From positions 10,416,001 through 10,480,000 of the forward strand of contig NZ_CP034539.1 of the NCBI RefSeq assembly GCF_003963535.1: a stretch of DNA of 64,000 nt, given 5' to 3'. Source of the DNA: Streptomyces cyaneochromogenes. Lineage in GTDB: Bacteria > Actinomycetota > Actinomycetes > Streptomycetales > Streptomycetaceae. Each line of letters starts with the position of its first letter. Positions within the stretch are counted from its first letter, which is position 1. The notes below the pieces were generated by a model. The model saw only the letters and a program-made list of their open reading frames with translations, was not told the DNA's origin and did no database searches. Made by a program: the position numbers and the translations under genes. Of this stretch, positions 8,623 to 17,602 are shown piece after piece.

Positions 8623-11600
8623 TCAGAACACCGAGCACGTCTCCCGGTACGGCAGATCCGGCAGGTACGTCTTCCAGTCCGCCGCCGACAGACCACCGCC
8701 GGCGCGCTCGCAGGCCTGGTCGGCGAGGTGGGACGGGGAGAGGTCGTAGGTCTGCAACGGCACGTGGGCGCCCGCGACGTGCAGTGTGTCGGCGCTGCTA
8801 CCGGCGCCGAAGGCGAGGGAGAGAACCGGGCCGCCCGAGGTCGACAGGGGAGAGCCGAGTGGGCGGCGGGACGGTACGTCCCAGAGCTGGACCCTGCCGA
8901 AGGGGTCGCCGACCGCGAGAGTGCTGCCGTCGGCGGAGAAGGCGAGCGCGGTCACGTTGCCCGTGTCGCCGCCGGACGCGTCGGAGTCGGAGTCCGCGTA
9001 GTCGTCCGTGCCGGGGAGCAGGCCGAGGCGCCGGCGCACGGCTCCGTCCCAGAGAGTCACGCCTCCCAAGGAGTCGGCAACCGCGAGGTGGGCCCCGTCG
9101 GGGCTGAAGGCCAGCTCGTCGGTCAGATCGTCGCCGAGACTGCGGTTGCTGACCTCCCCGGTGGAGAGGTCGGCGATCACTCCCTGCGGGGTCACCACGG
9201 TGTCTCCGTTCCGATTCACTGCCAGCCTCTGCGTACTCCAATCTCAACTGCCCACCTGCGAGGCCCCCCCGCCCGCCGACGGCCCGGTCCGCTGTCCGCA
9301 CGCGCTCGCGGCGGTGCACGTCCCACACGTCGACGGCCTTGTCGTCCCATGACCTGAACGTCAGCAGAGAAGCGCCGTCATGAGTGAGGGCCACACTCTG
9401 CACCCCCCACAGGTCACGGCCGCCCGGCGGATCGATGACAGCGTGTTCTCTCCGGGCTCCGATGTCCCATACCGTGATCCGGGGCCGCTTCGTCACGTCG
9501 TCGACGGCGTCGGACCAGCTCCTGCCGTAGGCGAAGTACCTGCCGTCACCGCTGAATGCCATGAGATCGACGCAGGCCGACTCCAGCTCGCTCCCGTCCT
9601 CGAAGTCCGGCGGCACGTCATCGCACGGTTTCTCCTTCGGCCGCAGGAGAACGGCGCCGTCGCGGGTGTCCAGCAGCCGTACTCCTCTTCCGGTGCCCTG
9701 CTGCCGGAGGACGGCCAGCGTCGTGCCGTCCTGGGAGAGTTGGGCGTGGTCGGCGGGCCGCCGCTCCCACCGCTGCGCCGACTCCGCGAAGCTCAGCGAC
9801 CGTACAGCCGTCGTGGGGCCGTTGAGATAGCGGATGGTGTGCGCGTCGGGATCGAGTGCGTACTCATCGATCGAGACCGGCAACGAGTACCGGAGGACCG
9901 GGATGGGGGCGTACGGCTCCGACAGGCGCCACACCATCAGCCCCTCGAACCCGCTCGCCGCGAGGAACCGCCCGTCCGCGCTGAACCGGAGTGTGTCCAG
10001 GTCCGCCTTCTCGATCCTGGTGAGCTCACGCCCGGAGCGGAGGTCCACCCTGCGGATGCCGGTTTCGGTCGGCAGAGCGAGGGTGCGATTGTCCGGGGCG
10101 AAGGCAAGCCCAGTCACGTCACAGGAGTGCCGTTTCAGCCCAGTCGGCCAGGGCACGGGTGCCGGTCCCCGACCGGAGGTGTCCCAGATCTCCAGGGGGC
10201 GTTTGTCCGAGCACAGCGCCAACCGGCGGCCGTCCGGGCTGAGCGCCGCCTCCGCCACCATCTCGCCCTTCCGTATCCGGACCTCCCACTGCATTCGCTG
10301 GGTGCTCAGGTCCCAGGCCTGGACGGAACCCGAGTCGCCGAGTTCCAGTTCCGGTGGTCCCGCGTACACCAGGAGGGTGTCCCGGCCGGGCCCGAACTCC
10401 ACACCGTCCGTCAGGCCCATCGGCAGCTTGGCGGTGACCCGCCCGGCCCGGACGTCCCATATCCGAATCCCGGTGTCCACCCACAGCGCCAGCTGACGGC
10501 CGTCCGGCGAGACCGCCTCAACCGTGGCAAGGTCCTCCTCGCCGTACCCCGGATACACATGGGTACGGCGATGCGTGGGCACGTCCCACGTCGTGATCTT
10601 CTCCGGAGTGATGGAGATCAGGGTCCGGCCGTTGTCGACGAGACGGCGGTCGACGCCCATTTCCACCTCCCTGTCACCGACATCGGCACCGGGTATGGCG
10701 AACGTGTCCTCCTCCTGCTGCGCCACCGCTCCCACCACCGCCCCTCGGCTCTCCGTGGTCTCCGCCAGGCTCAAGGCCGCCACACTCAGCCGCATCGACG
10801 TCACCGGATCGGAGAACCGCATGCTTTCCGCCACCGCCGCGATCCGGCGGGCCTCCGCCTCCGCGTGCCGCCGGTCGCTCGTGCGCCCCTGCTGCCAGGC
10901 GACGACCCCGGCGACGAGGGACAGGACGACCAGGAGGCTGAGGGCGCCGATCAGTCCGCGCCGGCGGCGCCGCGAACCGGTGCGCGCCTCGCGGCTAGTG
11001 GCCAGGAAGGAACGTTCCAGCGAGGTGAGGGCGGCCGCACGCTCAGGCGCGGCGAACAGTTCGTCAGCCGTGTCCAGACGGGCTCCCCGGTACAGGGCCC
11101 CGTGGTCGCGCCCCAGGTCGTCCCACGCCTGGGCTGCCTCCGTCAATCGCCGGTGGGCACGAAGCCACTCGCGATCCTCCTCGATCCACTGACGTAGGCG
11201 CGGCCACGAGGAGATCAGCGACTCATGGGCAAGGTCGACCCTGTCGTCGTCCAGAGTGACCAGGCGTGCGGCGGCAAGATCGGTCAGGACGCGGGCAACA
11301 CCGCCCGAGTCGCTGAGATCCAGTTCTGCACGGTCGACGGGACGCCGGGTGTCCGGCGTCCCGTCCCCCGGGGTGATCAGGCGCAGCAGGATCCGCCGAA
11401 CGAGCCGGCACTCATCTGGGGACAGCCGCCCGTACAGGGCCTCGGCGGTCTGGGCGATGGCCGCGTGGATCCCGCCCGTTGCCTCGTACGCCTCCAGGGT
11501 CAACATGTGGCCCCTGCGCCGCCGCCAGGTCTCCAGCAGGGCGTGCGAGACCAGCGGCAGGCTGCCCGGTTCCCCTGCCGCCTGCTCGGTCAACCGGGCG

Positions 11601-12481
11601 GTCAAGGCGCGTTCCACGATCAGCCCGTGGGCCTGGGCCGGTTTGACGATCACTGCGCGCAGCGCGTCGGCGCCCATGGGCCCAACCGGCACGGTGGACT
11701 CGCCTATGGCTGCGGCCAGTTCAGGATGAGCCAGGCAGTGAGCATAGAAGTCGGCGCGTACGCCGAGGACGACGCGCAGCCGGCTTGCGGGCTCGGCGGC
11801 GGCCAGCAGACGGGCAAGGAAGTCGGCCCGTTCGCCGGTGTCGCGGCAGAGGGTGAAGACCTCCTCGAACTGGTCCACGACCAGCCAGGTGTCCCCCTTC
11901 CCCGGGGCTGGGACGCACACGGTGTCGTGGGTGCGCAGCGGATGCTCGCCCGGGGTGAGGATCCGCACCGCTGCCGGCCGGTCCGGACCGTCGAGGCTGC
12001 GCAGGCGGGGAATCAGCCCCGCCCGCAACAGCGACGACTTGCCGCTGCCGGACGGCCCGAAGACAGCAACCACCCGGTGCTCCGCCACCGCGCGGGCCAG
12101 CGCGTCGGTCACCTCGTCCCGACCGAAGAAGAGCTCCGCATCGCCCACCTCGAAACGGGCCAGGCCGCGGTAGGGGGAAGGAACAGTCCCATCCGCGACG
12201 AGGTCGGCTGACCGGGCCTGCTCCGTGACCGCCTCGCGCCAGCGCCGCTCCCACGCCTGCACATCACCGCCGCACGCCCGCACATAGGCCAAGGCCACCT
12301 GCAGGGAGGGCAGTTGTTCGCCCTTGGCCGCTCTCGACAGGGTGGAGACCGAGACCTCCACCTGCCGGGCCATCTGCCGGTAGGTGATGCGGCCCGCTTC
12401 CTGTCGTAGCTTGCGCAACTCGAACGCAAACCGCTGGACCGGACCCAGCCCCGGATCGAGATCCGCCTCCGGACGCCCCAT
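8623..12481 (-). pseudogene. HTH-NTPase-WD40 signalling protein, one frameshift
   Basis: The ATG at 12481 follows AAGGAAG. Residues ~14-75 are an XRE-like helix-turn-helix (YRQMARQVEVSVSTLSRAAKG). Residues 142-149 (GPSGSGKS) are the P-loop and 200-206 (LVVDQFE) the Walker B of an nSTAND1-type NTPase. Residues ~510-529 are one membrane helix, and from ~570 WD40 repeats begin (LSPDGRRLAL, IWDTSG). The main frame loses the WD40 pattern after 'RERVRTADRA'; the pattern resumes in another frame at about 9230 (LAVNRNGDTVV) and runs to the stop at 8623. An in-frame TGA just upstream places the one-base shift within roughly 9225-9245. Intact length would be ~1286 residues. Everything else is undamaged, so a recent mutation or assembly error is likely. 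Confidence 0.8.
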
Positions 12482-12754
12482 AACGCTTCCTTCCCGCGTC
12501 CCGCCCCCCGTGAGCTGCAGCGGCGTCCCATCCCAACACGCGCCCCACCACCGTGAAAGACACCATCTCGCCAACCCGGGGCCTGTGACCTGCTTTGTTT
12601 CACGCCCGCGACAGGGCTGAGCAACAACCCCGGCACCGCTGGACTCGATCCAGGACGCCCCCGGCGCCGCGTGCCGCGCAGCACGAGCAGCAGGTGCGCG
12701 CCGCGGCGGGCGTCCGCAACGGACCACACGGATCACACGGAGAATGAGGTCTCA

Positions 12755-13243
12755 GTGACATCGAAGCTGCAAACGGGAATCATCACCCTGGTGTCGAGTG
12801 CCGTCCTCGCGGGCGGCGGTGCCGCCCTCGCCGGACCTGCGGCTCAGGCGATGGAGCGCCCGGGCGACCGGGCCGCAGCCGCCGTGCCGGACCCCGGCGT
12901 GACCAAGCCGGTCGGTGGCGGCAAGTGCACCTACACCAAGTGGGGCGGCACCTTCCTGTGCAAGAGCCAGGTCAGGCACAAGCTCCCCAACGGGCACTGG
13001 CAGGTGTTCGTCATCGGCACCAACAAGCAGGCGTACAGCCGCTGGTCATCGCCCGGCGGCGGGGTAAGCCGCTGGACGTCCCTCGGCGGACAGTGCATCA
13101 AGCCGGGCCAGCGGTCCATCGACATGGCATGGGCCAATGGGTGGAACTTCGCCATCACCTGCATCGGCACCAATGACAAGCGCTACTACAAAGAGCGCTA
13201 CGCCAGCGGCAGCTGGAGCAGCTGGCGCCTGAACAAGTACTGA
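12755..13243 (+). CDS. Secreted two-repeat lectin-like protein
   Basis: The GTG at 12755 follows GAGG by five bases and gives 162 residues. Residues 1-32 form a signal peptide (TLVSSAVLAGGGAALAGPAAQA). The mature part has two imperfect repeats of about 40 residues, each with W-x-x-F/A-x-x-IGTN-(K/D)-x-x-Y then a W-S/T-x-W segment (FVIGTNKQAYSRW; ITCIGTNDKRYYKERY, SWSSW). This resembles single blades of PLL/DUF346-type beta-propeller lectins. Two blades alone cannot close a propeller, so oligomerisation or another fold is possible. Four Cys may form disulphides. A strong hairpin follows the stop. Confidence 0.7.
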   Translation: MTSKLQTGIITLVSSAVLAGGGAALAGPAAQAMERPGDRAAAAVPDPGVTKPVGGGKCTYTKWGGTFLCKSQVRHKLPNGHWQVFVIGTNKQAYSRWSSPGGGVSRWTSLGGQCIKPGQRSIDMAWANGWNFAITCIGTNDKRYYKERYASGSWSSWRLNKY

Positions 13244-13264
13244 CCAACAGGCGCACCGCGCCGA

Positions 13265-13302
13265 GCCGGGGCCGGCCGACCGCACGGGCGGCCGGCCCCG
13301 GC
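13265..13302 (+). terminator. Strong hairpin terminator
   Basis: Perfect 14-base GC arms (13265-13278 and 13289-13302) round a 10-base loop, 22 bases after the stop of the secreted protein. There is no U-tract, as is usual for Streptomyces terminators. A diverged copy of this hairpin and the next ~60 bases occurs at 37846-37944. Confidence 0.75.
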
Positions 13303-13679
13303 GTATGTTCCATCGAGGTTGGGGATGCCTGCTCAGGCGTCACCCCCTACTCGACGGTGACGGACGGGCGGCTCGGCGACCACGGGCGGAAGCCCGGGAG
13401 TCGTCCGGGTCAACCGGCGCCGACCCCACCACGTCGTCACCCCGGTCGCGGACAAGGGCCGACCCCGACCCGCACGGCGCCGCCGCGACGATCCAGGACA
13501 GCCTGCATCAGGTCGGCGATTGGCGTCTTCCCTGCGCCGGACTGACTCGCCACGACGACCGGGACCGGCTGCTGCTGGCGCACCGCCTGACGCGTCGCCG
13601 CCGGGAGGTGATGAGGCTCCTCGAGAAGCCGTCGTCCTATCGATCGGGAGCGCGGTGCTGATCGAACGGGGTTCTGATC
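13303..13679. other. Intergenic region with a dispersed repeat
   Basis: No coding sequence is convincing. Bases 13265-13363 align to 37846-37944 at roughly three quarters identity. The remainder up to the transposon end shows nothing recognised. Confidence 0.4.
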
Positions 13680-13693
13680 TGTGACGGCCTCTC

Positions 13694-13713
13694 AGCTTGT
13701 TCTTTATCTACCA
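13694..13713 (+). repeat. Left terminal inverted repeat
   Basis: The 20 bases starting AGCTTGTTC are the exact reverse complement of 16011-16030; with flanking CTCT and GTGACG the repeat is about 40 bases with gaps. Confidence 0.8.
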
Positions 13714-15180
13714 AGATCTTCCGGGCTTGCCGATGGCTTTGAGGGTCTCGGGGCGTTTGACGGTTTTGCCGACGTCGTAGCGGGTGGCGGGTCGCCGGTT
13801 CTTCGAGCCGAGGGGGCGTCCGGGACCGGTTCCGGTGGGTTGAGGAACACGGGCCGGGCAGAGCAGGTGGGCGCGGATGTTCCTGAACCCTCGGCGGACC
13901 CGGGCCGGGGTGAGGCGTTCGGGTTTCGCAGGCTTCTCCCAGGGCCGGCGGAGATCGGTGGCCAGCGGCCGGGCGAGGCGGAGCTGGGTGTGGGCGACGA
14001 CCTGGAGCCAGGTCCAGCGGTCCGCTGCCTCGGGAGTACGGATTTTCGGGGTGGTCCAGCCGAGCGTCTGTTTTCCGAACCGGAAGGTGTGCTCCAGGTC
14101 GAGTCTCCTGAGGAACACCTGCCACCACAGGTCCACGTCCGCAGGGGCGGCGCCGGTCTTCGAGGACCACAACCACACGGGCGGGGCCTCTCGTTCCTTC
14201 GAGAGGTGCTCGACCTTCAACCGGACCAGGGTGCCTTCGACGATGGGGAGTTCGCCGTCGTGCTCCAGCCAGGCCGAGCGGTGGGTCAGTCTCGGGTGGA
14301 CCCGGTCCCACGCCTGGGCTTCGGCCTTTCCGTAGTTCACCGTGTCGGTGGCCGTGGTGATCGCCGGATCGGGCCAGGTCTCGGGCCTGGCAAAGCGGAA
14401 CTCCGGCCCGTGCTTGGGTGGCCGGCCGTTGACGCCGCGCATCCTCGGTGGTTTCGGCAGACGCATCACCCGGTCGCTGCGGATCCGCCCGACCAGCTCG
14501 ACGGGCAGATCCCGCAGTACCCAGGCCAGGCGGGTGACGTCGTAGCCGGCGTCCATGACGATCGTCATGTCCGGGTCTCCCGGCGTCCACTGGCCGGCCG
14601 TGATGAGCCGTTCGGCCACGGACCTCAGCTGGGCAGCGGTGACCGCGGTCGCGTCGTCCTCGGGCCCGAGCCGGACCACGTCCAGGATCCCGGTCCACGA
14701 CGTGGCACCGGGCTCCAGGACAGCGACGAAGGAGTACGGCCAGCCCGGAATGAACTGCGACGCCGACTTCGCCCGCCCGTAGACGTGGCAGAACAGCCGG
14801 TCCGCCGAGCACGGCGCGTCCGACCTCAGCCACGGCGACACATCGACCGCCAGCACCAGACGCCCGCCGTCGAAGCGCGGCAGGGGCATGTCGGCCAGCA
14901 AGGACCGCAACCTGTCGACGTCGATCCGGCCGTGGTTGAGGGCGCCGTACAACGCTCCGTGCCCACGACGGTGCTCGGGCACCAGCGTCAGGTCCACCGG
15001 CGAGACCACCCGCCCGTCGACACACAGCAGCGCGTCGGTCAGCTCGAACAGTTCGTCACGCCGGGCGGTCAGACACTCATAGAACTCACCCCGGAAGCGT
15101 GACGCTTCCGCGAACGCTTCCCTCCGCACAGCATCTGGCAGCAGACTCAACCTCACGGCCTTCGTCGTGGATATGTGCAC
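13708..15180 (-). CDS. DDE transposase (NF041680/IS701-like)
   Basis: A full-length 490-residue transposase. It has an N-terminal helical part (LLPDAVRREAFAEASRFRGEFYECLTARRDELFEL), then the RNase-H-like core: LVLAVDVSPWLR (first Asp), MTIVMDAGYDVTRLAW (second Asp) and LRRLDLEHTFRFGKQTLGW (final Glu in DLEHTFRF). The C-terminus is basic (RPLGSKNRRPATRYDVGKTVKR). The stop codon lies inside the left inverted repeat. The start at 15180 is ATG; the region upstream leads to the passenger gene. It appears intact and so may be active. Confidence 0.88.
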   Translation of the reverse strand: MHISTTKAVRLSLLPDAVRREAFAEASRFRGEFYECLTARRDELFELTDALLCVDGRVVSPVDLTLVPEHRRGHGALYGALNHGRIDVDRLRSLLADMPLPRFDGGRLVLAVDVSPWLRSDAPCSADRLFCHVYGRAKSASQFIPGWPYSFVAVLEPGATSWTGILDVVRLGPEDDATAVTAAQLRSVAERLITAGQWTPGDPDMTIVMDAGYDVTRLAWVLRDLPVELVGRIRSDRVMRLPKPPRMRGVNGRPPKHGPEFRFARPETWPDPAITTATDTVNYGKAEAQAWDRVHPRLTHRSAWLEHDGELPIVEGTLVRLKVEHLSKEREAPPVWLWSSKTGAAPADVDLWWQVFLRRLDLEHTFRFGKQTLGWTTPKIRTPEAADRWTWLQVVAHTQLRLARPLATDLRRPWEKPAKPERLTPARVRRGFRNIRAHLLCPARVPQPTGTGPGRPLGSKNRRPATRYDVGKTVKRPETLKAIGKPGRSW

Positions 15181-15339
15181 CTTGGTCGGAGCACATGATT
15201 CAGACGAAGGCCGCCCCCGTGTCCGGGGAATCCCCAGGTGAGCGACCTAGTGCGAGACGTCGTTCGATGCCAGGTGCCACACCGACCCAGGCATGCCGAG
15301 GCGAGTACGACCGACCGACTCAACAGCGCGTCCCTCTGC

Positions 15340-15948
15340 TCACCAGTCGATCTCTCCGTCCTCGTCTACGGAGGGATGGGCGACGGAGTCGAGCCGGTCG
15401 GTCCGATCGTGGTGTTCCATGGCCTCGGCCACCTCGTGGAGCCAGGTTCCAAGGCTCGGCCACCCCAGGAAGTAGGCATGGTCGGCGTGCGGGGCGCGAC
15501 CGAGATGGTCCTGCCACAAGCCCGGGCCCGCGTCGATGAAGTGCTCATCGCCATCGCCGCCTGCGAAGGGGATCCACTGCCTTCCCCACCACGGAGTCTC
15601 CTGCTCGTCTGGGTCGTCCTCGCCCTCCCAGGTCTTCATGCGCCTCTGTCTCACGTCGGCGATTGCGTCCGTGGAGTACAGCGGGCCGCACGGCAGAATG
15701 CCGAGATAGGACGAATCCCCGTCGTGGCACAGGAGCGATGCGCGCAGGTCGGTGGGAAGACGTACGCCCAACGCGACTTCGAGCTGGTCGATGGCCTGTG
15801 GCGAAGCCGAGAGAGCAAGCTCTGCGAGTCGAGCGGGCGCATGCCGGGCCAGCCATGCGTCGATGCGCTGCAGGAGGTGGCGACGGGCGGAATCACCGGC
15901 GTGATGCCGATCAGAGGCGGCTCGATCATGAGCTGAAGCATCTCAGCC
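15340..15948 (-). CDS. SMI1/KNR4-type protein, start unclear
   Basis: The frame is open from about 15948 to the stop at 15340 and reads LLQRIDAWLARHAPARLAEL, IDQLEVALGVRLPTDLRASL, LPCGPLYSTDAI, then TPWWGRQWIPFAGGDGDEHF, DAGPGLWQDHLGRAPH and SLGTWLHEVAEAM. This is the SMI1/KNR4 fold common among toxin-immunity and related proteins in Streptomyces. No ATG or GTG begins the N-terminal part; the first formal start is a TTG at 15771, which would cut off the conserved start. The 5' end seems lost, with the element's right inverted repeat only ~60 bases upstream. Possibly a trapped, truncated passenger. Confidence 0.65.
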
Positions 15949-16010
15949 CGAGACCAGCCGCAGGCTGAGAGGTGCAGGTTAAGGGGCGCTCCTCATGTGC
16001 CTGGGCAGGC

Positions 16011-16030
16011 TGGTAGATAAAGAACAAGCT
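16011..16030 (-). repeat. Right terminal inverted repeat
   Basis: Exact reverse complement of 13694-13713. Outward flanking bases (CAGAG, then GTCAC at about 16043) also match the left end, which sets the element boundary near 16048. Confidence 0.8.
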
Positions 16031-16267
16031 CAGAGATGCAAGCGTCACCGAGTCCGCTGCATTGTCCTTGATCAGTCACGCTCCGGCACGGCCGGCGCGG
16101 AACGCCCCGTTCCACACGCACTCTTCCCAGGCACCGATTCATTGACCATGCGCATTACAACGTACGCACTACCACTGTGTGACTGAGCGCGCTAGTTGGT
16201 TGTGACCGCGCTAAGTGATGGCTACGCCTTGGCAATGAGATCGGCTCGACAGGGGGTATGCGGCCGC

Positions 16268-16870
16268 TCAGCAACTAGGGAGCTCCTTTTGGATCTCGGA
16301 GTCCTGGTGTGTGATCGCGCCGGTTTGTGGCCTGTTCGCGTGTTGGGCAATGTAGATCCAGTCGAAGCCGTCGTATCCCTCGGTGTCGAGATGCTGTGCT
16401 CGGCTGAGCCCGGCGCGTATCGCCACGCGCTGAGAAGCAACGTTGGCTGGTCGAACGCGGGCGATCAGCGGGAGGTCGGGCAGGTGGCGGGATGCCCAGG
16501 TGGCAACCGTGGCTGCGGCTTCACCAGCGAAGCCTTGGCCCCAGGCTGAGGTGGCGAAGCGGTAGAAGAGGTTCAGAACCGGGTCCCCGTGCAGTTCCAT
16601 GAGCTTGATTCCGCAGAATCCGAGCTGCTGAGCGGAGCCGTGGCGCCGGACAACCCAATACCCGTATCCGTACTGCTGCCACTGGTCGTCCCAACGCTGG
16701 TAGAGCGCCTCTGCTTTCTCGAACCGGGCGAGTGCATCGGACGGGTTGTGGGTGCAGGTCTCAGGATCACGGTGGACGGCGAAGATCGCGTCAACATCGC
16801 CTGCGGTCGGGCGTCTCAGCAACAGCCGGGCGGTCTGCAGCTCCACGGCTGCTGGGCTCCGGTCGCTCAT
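16268..16870 (-). CDS. GNAT-family N-acetyltransferase (RimJ/RimL-like)
   Basis: A 200-residue Acetyltransf_3 protein. It has the opening LQTARLLLRRPTAGDVDAIF, a central beta strand (LGFCGIKLMELH) and the acetyl-CoA loop region FYRFATSAWGQGFAGEAA, then LPLIARVRPANVASQRVAIRAGL. The usual R/Q-x-x-G-x-G/A pyrophosphate loop is W-G-Q-G-F-A-G. The substrate may be a ribosomal protein N-terminus or a small molecule. Its ATG overlaps the stop of the upstream tetR gene (ATGA), so the two are translationally coupled. Confidence 0.88.
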   Translation of the reverse strand: MSDRSPAAVELQTARLLLRRPTAGDVDAIFAVHRDPETCTHNPSDALARFEKAEALYQRWDDQWQQYGYGYWVVRRHGSAQQLGFCGIKLMELHGDPVLNLFYRFATSAWGQGFAGEAAATVATWASRHLPDLPLIARVRPANVASQRVAIRAGLSRAQHLDTEGYDGFDWIYIAQHANRPQTGAITHQDSEIQKELPSC

Positions 16871-17487
16871 GTCAAGACCGCATCACCGGTGCGGAAGATG
16901 CGGTTCAGGTGGTGGTCCAGGACTGTGGTCGCGGACTCCGGGCTGCGCTGGCCGACGAGGATGCTGGTGCCGAGTCCCGCGGACATGGCGAGCAGGCCGG
17001 CCGCCTCCAACCGCGCGTCCACATCGGGGTCGAGCAGGTCTGCCTCTTGCGCCTGCCGAAGGAGTTCGGTCAGGGCGTCCTCGGCGGCATCAGGGTTCTT
17101 GATGAACGGCTGGGCTGCGAGCGCCCGGTCGGTCATGGCCAGAACTGCGTAGGAAGTGTAGAGGTGGTGGAAGGTGCGGCTCTCGTCGTCTGCCGGCAGC
17201 GCCGCCATCAGCAGTGCCTCGACCATCGCACGCGGACCAGGGCTGTCCCCGGCGGCCCTTACCCGGGCGGAGACCCGCTCCCCGAATCTCTCAGCCAGCT
17301 GCTCAAGCCCGAAGAGCAGCAACTTCTCCTTGGTCTGGAAGTAGTACTGCACGAGTCGCAGTGATACTCCCGCCTCCGCTGCCACATCGCGCATCCCCAC
17401 GGCATGCAGCCCGCGTCGGCCGGCGACCCGGATGAGCGCCTCGGCGATGTCGGTACGCCGTTCTGCGTGGTCCACGCGCTTGGGCAT
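16867..17487 (-). CDS. TetR-family repressor, first gene of tetR-GNAT operon
   Basis: The start is taken at the ATG at 17487 (MPKRVDHAERRTDIAEAL); the frame extends to 17562 but would run into the operator. Residues ~10-55 form the HTH domain (GLHAVGMRDVAAEAGVSLRLVQYYFQTKEKLL). The C-terminal domain (FHHLYTSYAVLAMTDRALAAQPF, ALTELLRQAQEADLLDPDVDA) resembles TetR_C_6/BetI-type regulators. It is divergent from an alpha/beta hydrolase across a 36-base palindrome and coupled to the GNAT gene. Autorepression plus control of the hydrolase is inferred. Confidence 0.92.
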   Translation of the reverse strand: MPKRVDHAERRTDIAEALIRVAGRRGLHAVGMRDVAAEAGVSLRLVQYYFQTKEKLLLFGLEQLAERFGERVSARVRAAGDSPGPRAMVEALLMAALPADDESRTFHHLYTSYAVLAMTDRALAAQPFIKNPDAAEDALTELLRQAQEADLLDPDVDARLEAAGLLAMSAGLGTSILVGQRSPESATTVLDHHLNRIFRTGDAVLT

Positions 17488-17540
17488 CGACCGGTTCTCC
17501 GCTCGTCGTTCCTGCTGTGGCTTCCCTCGGACCTTTTGAT

Positions 17541-17576
17541 GATACAACTGTACCAACGTCATGGTACGTTCGTATC
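17541..17576. promoter_or_regulatory. 36-base inverted repeat, TetR operator
   Basis: GATAC at 17541-17545 pairs with GTATC at 17572-17576, and GTACCA at 17550-17555 pairs perfectly with TGGTAC at 17562-17567 across a 6-base centre. Nearly all bases in between are symmetric, with single mismatches. It lies between tetR (starts 17487) and the hydrolase (starts 17603), placing both promoters under one operator. Confidence 0.82.
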
Positions 17577-17602
17577 ACGAAACCGAGACGCCGGAGGTGG
17601 CC

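Larger units (their letters stand above)
13680..16048. mobile_element. Transposable element with ~40-base inverted ends and a passenger gene
   Basis: A perfect 20-base inverted repeat lies at 13694-13713 and 16011-16030 (core TTGTTCTTTATCTACCA). Similarity continues outward on both sides (CTCT, then GTGACG) to about 13680 and 16048. The left end overlaps the stop codon of the transposase gene (13708). Between the transposase start (15180) and the right end lies an unrelated SMI1/KNR4-type reading frame. No target duplication was identified. The element may be a transposon carrying a passenger, or an element whose right part was displaced by insertion. Confidence 0.7.

Noticed and set aside
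6789..8696. 635-codon open frame on the minus strand
   Set aside because: Antisense shadow of the TPR NTPase gene, caused by high third-position GC.
9380..11197. 605-codon open frame on the plus strand
   Set aside because: It is the antisense of the HTH-NTPase-WD40 gene; its protein is Arg/Pro/Gly-rich with no motifs, and the opposite strand has clear domains.
13681..15102. 473-codon plus-strand frame
   Set aside because: Antisense of the transposase; the DDE motifs are on the minus strand.
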